Shown here one piece after another: positions 49,544 through 58,233 of a stretch of DNA of 64,000 bases. Position 1 is the first letter of the stretch; each line of letters starts with the position of its first letter. Made by a program: the position numbers and the translations under genes. Source of the DNA: Bacteroidota bacterium (GTDB lineage Bacteria > Bacteroidota > Bacteroidia > Bacteroidales > Prolixibacteraceae); NCBI GenBank assembly GCA_030698405.1, contig JAUYMU010000113.1, positions 1 through 64,000 of the forward strand, read 5' to 3'. The notes beneath the pieces were generated by a model that saw only the letters and a program-made list of their open reading frames with translations, did not search any database and was not told the origin of the DNA.

Positions 49544-52500
49544 TTATTTCTTCACAATCTTTTGGATATTGATGAATTGATCACCGGAAGAGACTACAAA
49601 TATGTAAATACCTGCTGGTTGTGCAGCCAATGATACATATTCGGTTGAGTTATCTACAATCACATCACGTAAGGCAACGCCTGTTGCATTAAATACCCTC
49701 ACCCTGTTTCCTTTTGCAAGGCCCTGAACGATTACCCGTCCGTCGGTTGGATTTGGATACATTTTAATGGTTTCGGCAGTTACATCAATGGCTTTGGTAA
49801 TCATTGAAATGTTATAAGTTGCAGTAGTCACGCCATCAGCGGCAGTTACCCGCAATTTATCACCTTTTTTGAACGTACCGGTTGTATTCGCATTTCCGTC
49901 TTTATCAATAACTGACAAATTAGCTCCAAATGAAGGATACAACTTGTTAAAGAATTCATTTACTGATAGCGTTACAGGACCTGTAATCTCGAATGAAATC
50001 TGGTTAACCAGATAATCATCAGAAATTACATATGCCAGGTATTTATTCTCGAAGTAGTTAAGCATAGAGAAATAGTAGGCCTTGGTTGTTTTGCCATCGG
50101 CTGAAGTTACTATCAACTTATCATCCTTGTAAATATCCCCTAATGTACGGATAAAACCAGCTTTGTCATAAATAACAACAGAAGCTCCGGGAGCAGGGGT
50201 AACATTCGAAATTAATGATGAAACAGAAGTGCCGCCCGGAACAAATTGAATCAAGGATGCAAACTGGTCAACGCTGTAAACATCAGAGGTTACATAGGCA
50301 TCACTTGTATTTGAAGTTGGTTGCAACTGATACAGAATCTTGGTTGTTCCGTTTTCTGCAATTACTTCGAAATAGACTTTGTTGGTGGCAATAACACTGG
50401 AATAAGCCGTATCATATCTCAACTTAGACAATGTCATGTAAGCATCATTCTGATCAACCATGGTCATTGTGGCTCCTGGTGGCACAACAACTCCGGCAAC
50501 GATTTTACTCAACCAGGTTCCATAATTAAATCCGCCTACGGTACCGGTTGTACCAGTTGTAGCAATGGTGTAGGTTGCAGAAGTCAGAATCGCATTGGAG
50601 CTCAATCCACCGGCAGTTACTTCAAGGGTGTATTTTGAAGTATTTTTAGTGTCAGCAGAAACAACCGTCAGAACATCGCCGTTTTTGATTGCGGCAGTTT
50701 CTGCCAGTTCCACTCCGCCTGACATTACCTTCAGCGACTGCAATTCGTTGGCTTTTAAAATATTGCCATAGAATACGCTTACAGTTGTTCCGGTAGTTAA
50801 ACCTTTGATGGTTTCGTTCATTGAATATCCGGGACTAACTTTGTAGAATTTTGATGTAACGGTAGATCTGTAAATGGTTACATCATCCATGATGTGAGAA
50901 CCAATTCCGTCAATAATCTTTGCACGATTGGCCGGATACCCGTATCCCTGTGCAGTTAATTTTGCTTCATTAACCATTGTCCATTCCGAAGTTGCTGCTG
51001 AAGTTCCGTATGAAGAACGATGAACAGGATTTGGTTTGTAAATATGTGGCTTTCTGTAATAGGAGAATAAAGCATCGTGATTTTTGACACCATCAACTGC
51101 ATAAGGCTGTCCATCTCCGTTGTTACCTAGTATTTCGAGCAATTGAAAGTCTTGAATATTGGTGGCAGGTTTTAATCCATTTTTCACTGAGTCGTTCAAT
51201 ATTTTGTACATTAAAATAGTACCTCCCCATTGACCAAGGACATTATCCCATCCGCCATAACCCCAGGGATTATTCGGAACACCCTTAACATTGTAATTTC
51301 TGAAATTGATGTCAATTTCGTTAAAGTAAACTTGCATGTCGATATTATTGTTGGCCCAACGGTTTTGACTGATGCTTGCCATGACGAATACATCGCCGGG
51401 ATAAACAATTGGATTGACATTCAAATCGGGTTCGAGTATGCGGGGTTGAACCTGCCAGTTGGCTTCATTCTGCCATTTTTTCCCCGGAACATATTTCATC
51501 CACGCTCTGCCAAATTCAGTGGTCGCATTATCCCAACTAAACGACTCACCTTCAGCTCCCCAACTCATTACAAACATGTAATTACTCATATCAATCGGCT
51601 CAGTGCTTGGATTAACCACTTCCAGATAATCATTGGCCCAATCATCCTTATACACCCACTGCGAAATAAATGCATCGCCTGCCCATGGTTGTACATTCAC
51701 CTTGTCTTTTTCTTTTTCGAACCTTACAGAGTAAACCCTCTTTGTTGAATCATCTTCAGCAACAGTGTAGAAATATACCGTACGGTTTTCCGCAGTTCCA
51801 CTCAAAGTTGTAGCACGTTTTACTGTTACTTTCGAGTCAAGTTGCCGTTTGGTAAATGTCAATGCAGGTATTCCCTCATAATCGGCAGGAATTCTGACGA
51901 CATAGTTTAAATTCGAATAAACGAATCCGGGTATGGTATCACTTTTCCAGCCATAAGATTTGGCCACATCGCCTTTGAACCAGCTTGGCATATCGGGCCA
52001 TGTTATCGAACCTAAAAATGCATCATTACTCGGCACATATTTCATGCATTTGATATAGTAGTCTTTTACTTTGCCGCTCTCTGAAGTTACACGCAGCTTA
52101 TCGCCGGTCTGTAAGTCAGGTTTTTCGATGCCACTTTTAAATACTACCTTCCAGGAAGCTTTAGGAGCTTTTTCGAGATAACGTAACAAAGTATCAACTC
52201 TAAGGGCGTATACTAAACCACGAATAGTATCTCCGCCTGGCACCCCATCAGTTACTTCCATTCGTAAATAGTTGGCAGGTAGCGGGCCCAGGTAAATTGG
52301 CGGATATCTCATTAATCTCCAGTCGTAGGCATTTTTAGGAACAACAATATTATCATCTACTGTTGGAGGGAAAACATCGATGGTAAATTTTTTGATCTGA
52401 GGATTATCGCCAGTGACGTATAAGATTAATGTATCGCCTTTACTTGCCGAAATAGTCGCAGAATCCTCCACGTTGGGAGAAAGTCCATATTGCCATCCCA

Positions 52501-53527
52501 ATCCTGGTTTTTTCTTGAATTGCATCATCAAAGAATCTTGATTACGCACTCCCCATGGAACAGTTATTTTAGAATTTGGGAGATCAACTACAACTTTTCC
52601 TGTTTTTGATTCCAGTAGATTGGCATTCAGTATTGGGTTCGCATGATTTCCGGCAGTCCAATAAACAGCTTTCCAAGGTTCGTCCCAACCCTGATTAGGA
52701 ATTGGCATCCACTCAGAATCTTGTAGGTCAATTCCCTTGCCCTGGTTAAATTGAAGTTTTGCTGCGGCCAGGTTTGCATCGTGGCTGGAAAAATCGGTTA
52801 TACCATTTTTAACTGAAGTTTTGCGAACCAAAGTAGTGAAACGTGTGGCTTGAGTAACACCTGCCACATCGAAACCACAATCGCATAGTGCAGAGTTGGT
52901 TCCATCGGCGTCATCGAATTGACCGTTAAAGACATCGATAATCATCGAATCTTTTGCTTCAACTCCGTCAACCATTTTGGTGAAATGGTGGCGAATAAAT
53001 ATTCCATTGTATCCATGCCAGGCATCCAAAAACTGCCAATTCGGAGTAATGCTGTCAAGACCAGGGATACTGTTTTCTTCCCATGTATGAAGCAATAAAT
53101 CAGCAATTTGGAAAAATTCTTTTTTGGTAGATCTTCGTGGATAACGATTTGGATCTTTAAACCACATTTCCGGACCAAAATCTCTTGCAGTTGCAATCAA
53201 AAATGATTTTCCGGGAGCCAGATACCTTTTTTGGAGCAAAGGTGAGTTTGCCGGGTACATGGTTGGTTCCCAAAGCCTGAAAAAGGTATTTGCAACTTGA
53301 GCCCAGTTGTCACCGGCAGGTGGCCATGGCGAAAACTTGTTTATTTCAAAATCTTTCAGGTCAATGGTTTCGTTACCCACATTGGTTACCTCCACATAGT
53401 TGTTTGGAGTACCTTCCAGGCGGACCTCGGTGATAAGTAACTTGTTGTAAGGCTTTTGGGTTTGTGCATGAAGCACAACACCAAAACTGACAACACACAG
53501 AAATAAAAGTAAAAGTTTTAATTTCAT
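49544..53527 (-). CDS. Giant lamin-tail-domain surface protein with internal repeats and T9SS tail
   Basis: A 1327-residue secreted protein with signal peptide (to about 21). It has two lamin-tail-like (LTD) beta-sandwiches: one at about 28-230 (LLITEVRLEGTPNNYVEVTN) and one at about 615-850 (DDWANDYLEVVNPSTEPIDMSNYMF). Between and after them are repeats of about 90-170 residues ending in a conserved word: GDKLRVTSESGKVKDYYIKCM (about 475-495), GDVLTVVSADTKNTSKYTLEV (about 950), DDKLIVTSADGKTTKAYYFSM (about 1137) and GDKLRVTAADGVTTATYNISM (about 1222). The end is a T9SS type A tail (about 1254-1327, MYPNPTDGRVIVQG). No catalytic motif was seen. Its position at the head of the enzyme cluster suggests an adhesin or glycan-holding scaffold, but this is inference. 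Confidence 0.85.
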   Translation of the reverse strand: MKLKLLLLFLCVVSFGVVLHAQTQKPYNKLLITEVRLEGTPNNYVEVTNVGNETIDLKDFEINKFSPWPPAGDNWAQVANTFFRLWEPTMYPANSPLLQKRYLAPGKSFLIATARDFGPEMWFKDPNRYPRRSTKKEFFQIADLLLHTWEENSIPGLDSITPNWQFLDAWHGYNGIFIRHHFTKMVDGVEAKDSMIIDVFNGQFDDADGTNSALCDCGFDVAGVTQATRFTTLVRKTSVKNGITDFSSHDANLAAAKLQFNQGKGIDLQDSEWMPIPNQGWDEPWKAVYWTAGNHANPILNANLLESKTGKVVVDLPNSKITVPWGVRNQDSLMMQFKKKPGLGWQYGLSPNVEDSATISASKGDTLILYVTGDNPQIKKFTIDVFPPTVDDNIVVPKNAYDWRLMRYPPIYLGPLPANYLRMEVTDGVPGGDTIRGLVYALRVDTLLRYLEKAPKASWKVVFKSGIEKPDLQTGDKLRVTSESGKVKDYYIKCMKYVPSNDAFLGSITWPDMPSWFKGDVAKSYGWKSDTIPGFVYSNLNYVVRIPADYEGIPALTFTKRQLDSKVTVKRATTLSGTAENRTVYFYTVAEDDSTKRVYSVRFEKEKDKVNVQPWAGDAFISQWVYKDDWANDYLEVVNPSTEPIDMSNYMFVMSWGAEGESFSWDNATTEFGRAWMKYVPGKKWQNEANWQVQPRILEPDLNVNPIVYPGDVFVMASISQNRWANNNIDMQVYFNEIDINFRNYNVKGVPNNPWGYGGWDNVLGQWGGTILMYKILNDSVKNGLKPATNIQDFQLLEILGNNGDGQPYAVDGVKNHDALFSYYRKPHIYKPNPVHRSSYGTSAATSEWTMVNEAKLTAQGYGYPANRAKIIDGIGSHIMDDVTIYRSTVTSKFYKVSPGYSMNETIKGLTTGTTVSVFYGNILKANELQSLKVMSGGVELAETAAIKNGDVLTVVSADTKNTSKYTLEVTAGGLSSNAILTSATYTIATTGTTGTVGGFNYGTWLSKIVAGVVVPPGATMTMVDQNDAYMTLSKLRYDTAYSSVIATNKVYFEVIAENGTTKILYQLQPTSNTSDAYVTSDVYSVDQFASLIQFVPGGTSVSSLISNVTPAPGASVVIYDKAGFIRTLGDIYKDDKLIVTSADGKTTKAYYFSMLNYFENKYLAYVISDDYLVNQISFEITGPVTLSVNEFFNKLYPSFGANLSVIDKDGNANTTGTFKKGDKLRVTAADGVTTATYNISMITKAIDVTAETIKMYPNPTDGRVIVQGLAKGNRVRVFNATGVALRDVIVDNSTEYVSLAAQPAGIYIFVVSSGDQFINIQKIVKK

Positions 53528-53590
53528 AATGTTTAATTTTAATTTAGTGTTTAAAATAGTAAGTGCATAATTATATTAGAAGGTTCTTTT

Positions 53591-53598
53591 CAAAAATA
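53591..53598 (-). promoter_or_regulatory. Putative -7 box of the lamin-tail protein gene
   Basis: Read leftward this is TATTTTTG (TAnnTTTG), 64 bases ahead of the ATG at 53527. A CAA 15 bases further is too close for a good -33. Confidence 0.35.
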
Positions 53599-53668
53599 CT
53601 TACTTTAATGCTTCAATACTTTTTATAATGGTTGGAAAGAATGTAACGTATCTTTCAATGATGAAAAA

Positions 53669-53716
53669 AATCAACCATTTGAGGCATGTTTTTTACTACA
53701 CCCAAATAGGTTGATT
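53669..53716. promoter_or_regulatory. Inverted repeat in the divergent control region
   Basis: AATCAACC (53669-53676) and GGTTGATT (53709-53716) are exact inverse copies 32 bases apart. They lie in the 361-base space between the leftward enzyme cluster and the rightward HTCS gene. A regulator site is possible but unproven; nothing else is visible in this gap except weak promoter boxes. Confidence 0.3.
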
Positions 53717-53819
53717 GCCTGTTTTGCCAGTTAAAACCTTCTTTTTGTCAATAAATGTGTCAACCAAACACTTGTATATAACTGAAATACAGAACAATTG
53801 AATTTTCATGCATTAATTG

Positions 53820-53851
53820 TTGCTTAAATGGCAGAAAGAAATGTAAATTTA
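53820..53851 (+). promoter_or_regulatory. Putative promoter of the HTCS gene
   Basis: TTG at 53820-53822, a 21-base spacer and TAAATTTA at 53844-53851 (one mismatch to TAnnTTTG). The start codon at 53889 is 37 bases on. Confidence 0.4.
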
Positions 53852-53888
53852 ACCCTTGAAGAATGAATGTTTGACCGACGAACTAACT

Positions 53889-56800
53889 ATGAAACGAAGT
53901 ACTTTAATTATATTTTCCCTGCTTTTTTTATGTCAGTTTAACTTTGGAAATGATTTTCGGTATCTTCGAACCAACGAAGGACTTTATAACGGTGAAATCA
54001 ATTCCATTGCTCAGGATAAATCAGGAAAGATGTGGTTTGCAACCTGGAGCGGCCTGACAAATTACAATGGTTACGATTTTACGTTTTTCTACCCTGAGCT
54101 CGGCAATCACCACAGTTTGCCGGATAAAAAAGTCAGAAAGATTTTTATTGATTCAAAAGATATACTTTGGATTTCATCTGACAGAGGTGTATCCTATTAC
54201 ACAAAAGAAGATCAGAATTTCCACCTTATCAACCTTACGGGAATTGCACCGGGAAACTTTTATGTTTACGGTTTTTTTGAATCAAAAGGCAATGTACTGA
54301 TACATACCAATTCCGGAATATTTTTAATCCATCAACCAAATGGTTCAAATACTGATTTCCGTACAAAAAAACTAACCATTTACACCGGGAATATAATCTT
54401 TGCTGACTACATAAATACGATGTATTCGTTTAACGACGAGTTGGCTTTAATCTCAGATGCATACTCAACTATTCCTCACCGCATGCTACTCGCTGATCTG
54501 GTTATTGACGAAAAGGACACCTTGATAAACGTGAAAAACACGCTGCCTTTTGCGAAGATCATAAACGCGTTAAGCTATGTTAAAGATGAAAATAAGCTTT
54601 TTCTGGGAACCGATGACGGGATTTCAGTACTTGATTTAGCTCCGCTTAAATTGACGGATCAGGTTTTTTTTCAAGGCCTGAAAATTCTAAATCTATTTTC
54701 AGCAAGTAACAATAAACTCTACGGTTATTCTGATGATCCAACCTTATTTTATCTTGAAATAAATTCCCTTCAAACCGGAAAATTCCTGCCTGATCCACTA
54801 AAATTCGGCTCTCTTCTTGATAACAATATTACCTGTTTGTTCGAAGATTTTTCAGGAAATTTATGGGTTGGTCACCAGGGTCTTGGATTAAGTATCCTCA
54901 ATCTGAACCGCAAAGCATTCCATTCTTATAAGCGTGATCCGGCCAATCCGAAATCGCTGAATGGAAATATAGTGATGTGCTTTAACGAAACCGGCAACGA
55001 AATTTTTATCGGCATGAGGCAGGGGGGTATTAATGTAGCAGCAAAAAACCCTGTTAAAGATAAAATACCAGAATTTCAGGTACTTACTTACCGGCAGCAG
55101 TCAAAAACATATTCGCTTTTTAATAATGTATGGAATATTGCCCGTGTGACAGATTCACTGTTTTTGGTGGCATCAGACGGTGGACTTGCCAAATTGGAAA
55201 AAACCAGCAATGGATGGATTTACGGCAGACCAAACGAACAACCTCTTTATGAAGGGATCGTAAGAAAGGTATTGGTTGACAAAGACCAAAATATATGGTG
55301 CGGAACTTTTCATGAGGGACTCCACTTTTTCCCCGCACTGCAAAAAAACCCGGAAAGGAAATCCTTTCATTTTCCTTATGATCCGGCCAATCCGGAAGGG
55401 ATTTCCAACCAATTGGTTTTATCGGTGCTGATTGACAGCAAAAACCGTTTCTGGGTAGGAACCAACAATGGTTTAAACCTCTTGAAAATTCCATATAACC
55501 AACTAGATCTTTCAGGAAAAACAAAGCCAAATGTTAGTTTTAAACAATATGTTACAACAGCTCCTGAAAAGGACTTTCTGAATGCCAACGAAATCAATTG
55601 CATATACGAAAACAAAGATGGACAGCTTTGGATTGCCACACAGGGAGGCGGAATAAACATCATGGATCCCGATAAAAATACCTTTACAAAACTGACTACT
55701 GAAAATGGAATGCCCGGGAATGATGTACTTGGTATTCTGGCCGACCAATCGGGAAGAAAATGGGTAAGTACCAACAAAGGAATCGTATCAATAGACCTTG
55801 ATAACAAAACCAAACCTTTTACAATTTATAGCCAGTCGGATGGAATTCAAGGCGAAACATTTAAAGTAAATTCTTATTATCAGTCGCCTGATGGAGAAAT
55901 GTTTTTTGGTGGCGATAACGGATTTACACGGTTTTATCCCAATGAGATAAAGTACAATTCTATTCCCCCAAAAATTGGGTTAACAAACTTGAAAATAGAT
56001 AATAAACTTGTAAATATTGGCGATACCATAAGTAGGGGAAACATCATGTCGAAGTCGATTAATGAATTGAACAGCATTGAATTACCCTATCGAAAAAACA
56101 CATTTAGCATTGGAGTGGGAGTTCACCATTATCAATATCCTGAAGGTAACATGATACAATATAAGCTGGAAGGATTTAATGACCGGTGGATAACAATATC
56201 AGCTTCAAATCAGAATATCTATTTTTCGAAAGTGCCCCATGGTAAATATACTTTGCGAATAAACGCTCTGAGCGCCGATAATATTGAAGCCTCAGAGGAA
56301 AGACTACTGGAAATTCACATTCTGCCACCCTGGTACAAAACATGGTACATGAGAATCATTTATATTTTATTGATTTTTTCGATGATTGGCTGGGCATTTT
56401 ATTTATTGGCAAACATCCAGCGCATCTCTTTCCAGAGAAAAATTGATGCAATCGCTTTCGAAAACAACGAGAATAAAATGAAATTCCTTACGAATATCGC
56501 TCATGAATTGCGGACACCTATGAGCCTCGTGATTGCACCGATTGAAGACATGATGCAGAACTATACGACTATTGAGCCTAAGTGGAAAAGCCACATCAAT
56601 CTGATGTACCGTAATTCCAATTATCTGCTCACTTTAATAAACCAGATCATTGATTTCAGGAAGCTAAATGCAGGGAAGCTTCAACTAAACCTGCAAACCA
56701 CTGATATTGCCATGCTGGTAAAAGATGTTGTTACAAATTTTAAGGGACTTGAAATCCAGAAAAAAACCAATTTGCAGGTTCAGGTTCCGGAAAAATCGGT

Positions 56801-58070
56801 TTTGGTAAAAATCGATAGCCAGAAAATAGAGGAAGTGCTCTACAACCTGCTCTCGAATGCTTTTAAACACACCAGAGAAAACCACTCCATTTTAGTTTCA
56901 CTCGAGATTCTGCCAGCCGTTTCAGAAAAAAAGGAAGTGGAAAAACAACGAATAAAGATTACCGTCTTTAACGAAGGAAAAGATATCTCTGATGAAGATA
57001 AAGTTAAAATTTTTGAACGCTTCTATAAGGTTAGTGAGCTTGTGGAAGGTGCCGGAATAGGGCTTTCATTCTCAAAATCACTCGTTGAAATGCATCAGGG
57101 GATAATAGATGTTGAATCGGTTGATGGGGTTGGGGTTGCATTCAATGTTTTATTGCCATTTGATGAAATTGAAATAACAGATATTTCAGACAAAAGTGAA
57201 AAATATGAGCACTGGCATGAGGATGTTTACAATAGCAATCAGGTACATGAGCTTGAAAATAAAGGCAAAGAACTGACCATTGTGATTGTTGAAGACAACC
57301 TCGATTTACGCACTTTCCTTAAAAATACCTTGTCGAGAAACTACAGTTGCTTTGAAGCAGGTGACGGAAAAGAAGGACTTGAGCTTGTATCCAAAATTAT
57401 TCCAGACATTGTGATTTCGGATGTAATTATGCCCAAAATGGATGGTTATGAGTTGTGCAAAAATATAAAGGAAAACACAAAAACCTGTCACATTCCGGTA
57501 ATCCTTTTAACTGCCAACAGCGCCGCAGAACAAATCGTATCGGGGTATGAAATAGGGGCGGATGCATATGTGACCAAGCCATTTGACATGTCTATCATTA
57601 AAGCCCAGATTTCGAGGATGATCAGAAACCGTGAATTGATCAGGGAAAAGTACATGACCCAGAATTTTATGGTTGAAGTTTCCACCTCCAATATTTCGAG
57701 AGACGATGAGTTCATTATTAAACTCAGGCAATTGCTGGAGAATAATCTCTCGGAGACCGATTTCAATGTAAAGAAACTTTCAAACAATCTTAATATCAGT
57801 ACAACCCATTTGTATCGTAAATTAAAAGCGCTGACCGGACTTTCACCGGTTGAATTTATCAGGTTCTTCAAACTTCAAAAAGCCTGTGAAATGTTGTCGA
57901 ATTCAAATTTATCAATCAAGGAGATTGGATATGGATTGGGTTTTAATAATTTATCATACTTCGTAAAGTGCTTTAGGGAACAGTTTAATGTCACTCCATC
58001 AGTTTTCAGGCTAAAAGGTCTGCCTGATTCAACTAAAAATACTACCACAAATCAATCAGGTGTAGCATAA
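53889..58070 (+). CDS. Hybrid two-component system sensor/AraC regulator (HTCS)
   Basis: A 1393-residue one-protein signalling chain that senses glycan breakdown products in the periplasm and controls PUL genes. The ATG at 53889 (MKRSTLIIFSLLFLCQFNFG, signal) is preferred to the TTG at 53856. Periplasmic Reg_prop propellers cover about 25-690 (e.g. GKMWFATWSGLTNYNG, NLWVGHQGLGLSILN, RFWVGTNNGLNLL), then Y_Y_Y (about 745-805) and a membrane helix (about 820-840). HisKA has His in FLTNIAHELRTPMS (about 870). HATPase has LYNLLSNAFKHT and GAGIGLSFSKSLV. The receiver (about 1128-1245) has Asp about 1177 in IVISDVIMPKMDG. The AraC HTH is about 1275-1375, ending LGFNNLSYFVKCFREQF. All catalytic residues are present. 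It sits between the enzyme cluster and susC/D and is their likely regulator. Confidence 0.95.
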   Translation: MKRSTLIIFSLLFLCQFNFGNDFRYLRTNEGLYNGEINSIAQDKSGKMWFATWSGLTNYNGYDFTFFYPELGNHHSLPDKKVRKIFIDSKDILWISSDRGVSYYTKEDQNFHLINLTGIAPGNFYVYGFFESKGNVLIHTNSGIFLIHQPNGSNTDFRTKKLTIYTGNIIFADYINTMYSFNDELALISDAYSTIPHRMLLADLVIDEKDTLINVKNTLPFAKIINALSYVKDENKLFLGTDDGISVLDLAPLKLTDQVFFQGLKILNLFSASNNKLYGYSDDPTLFYLEINSLQTGKFLPDPLKFGSLLDNNITCLFEDFSGNLWVGHQGLGLSILNLNRKAFHSYKRDPANPKSLNGNIVMCFNETGNEIFIGMRQGGINVAAKNPVKDKIPEFQVLTYRQQSKTYSLFNNVWNIARVTDSLFLVASDGGLAKLEKTSNGWIYGRPNEQPLYEGIVRKVLVDKDQNIWCGTFHEGLHFFPALQKNPERKSFHFPYDPANPEGISNQLVLSVLIDSKNRFWVGTNNGLNLLKIPYNQLDLSGKTKPNVSFKQYVTTAPEKDFLNANEINCIYENKDGQLWIATQGGGINIMDPDKNTFTKLTTENGMPGNDVLGILADQSGRKWVSTNKGIVSIDLDNKTKPFTIYSQSDGIQGETFKVNSYYQSPDGEMFFGGDNGFTRFYPNEIKYNSIPPKIGLTNLKIDNKLVNIGDTISRGNIMSKSINELNSIELPYRKNTFSIGVGVHHYQYPEGNMIQYKLEGFNDRWITISASNQNIYFSKVPHGKYTLRINALSADNIEASEERLLEIHILPPWYKTWYMRIIYILLIFSMIGWAFYLLANIQRISFQRKIDAIAFENNENKMKFLTNIAHELRTPMSLVIAPIEDMMQNYTTIEPKWKSHINLMYRNSNYLLTLINQIIDFRKLNAGKLQLNLQTTDIAMLVKDVVTNFKGLEIQKKTNLQVQVPEKSVLVKIDSQKIEEVLYNLLSNAFKHTRENHSILVSLEILPAVSEKKEVEKQRIKITVFNEGKDISDEDKVKIFERFYKVSELVEGAGIGLSFSKSLVEMHQGIIDVESVDGVGVAFNVLLPFDEIEITDISDKSEKYEHWHEDVYNSNQVHELENKGKELTIVIVEDNLDLRTFLKNTLSRNYSCFEAGDGKEGLELVSKIIPDIVISDVIMPKMDGYELCKNIKENTKTCHIPVILLTANSAAEQIVSGYEIGADAYVTKPFDMSIIKAQISRMIRNRELIREKYMTQNFMVEVSTSNISRDDEFIIKLRQLLENNLSETDFNVKKLSNNLNISTTHLYRKLKALTGLSPVEFIRFFKLQKACEMLSNSNLSIKEIGYGLGFNNLSYFVKCFREQFNVTPSVFRLKGLPDSTKNTTTNQSGVA

Positions 58071-58136
58071 ATTAACCTCTGTTAACATTTAACAGACTGC
58101 ATATAAGGATATTAACAAAAACAGTACAAATTCACA

Positions 58137-58168
58137 TTGTCGGTTTTTTTGGTTTTTTGATACCTTTG
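58137..58168 (+). promoter_or_regulatory. Promoter of the fasciclin-susC-susD operon
   Basis: TTG at 58137-58139, 21 bases, then TACCTTTG at 58161-58168: a full match to the Bacteroidetes consensus. The ATG at 58234 is 66 bases downstream. As an HTCS target it might carry an operator just upstream (58071-58136); no clear repeat was seen there. Confidence 0.65.
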
Positions 58169-58233
58169 CTTTGAAGATAAATCCGTTTCTATCTGTTTCC
58201 CCTTATTTTGTTCAATATTTACGACTTAAAAAT

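Noticed and set aside
53856-53888. Extended N-terminus of the HTCS starting at a TTG
   Set aside because: The ATG at 53889 begins a normal signal peptide; the extra 11 residues would put polar sequence before it.
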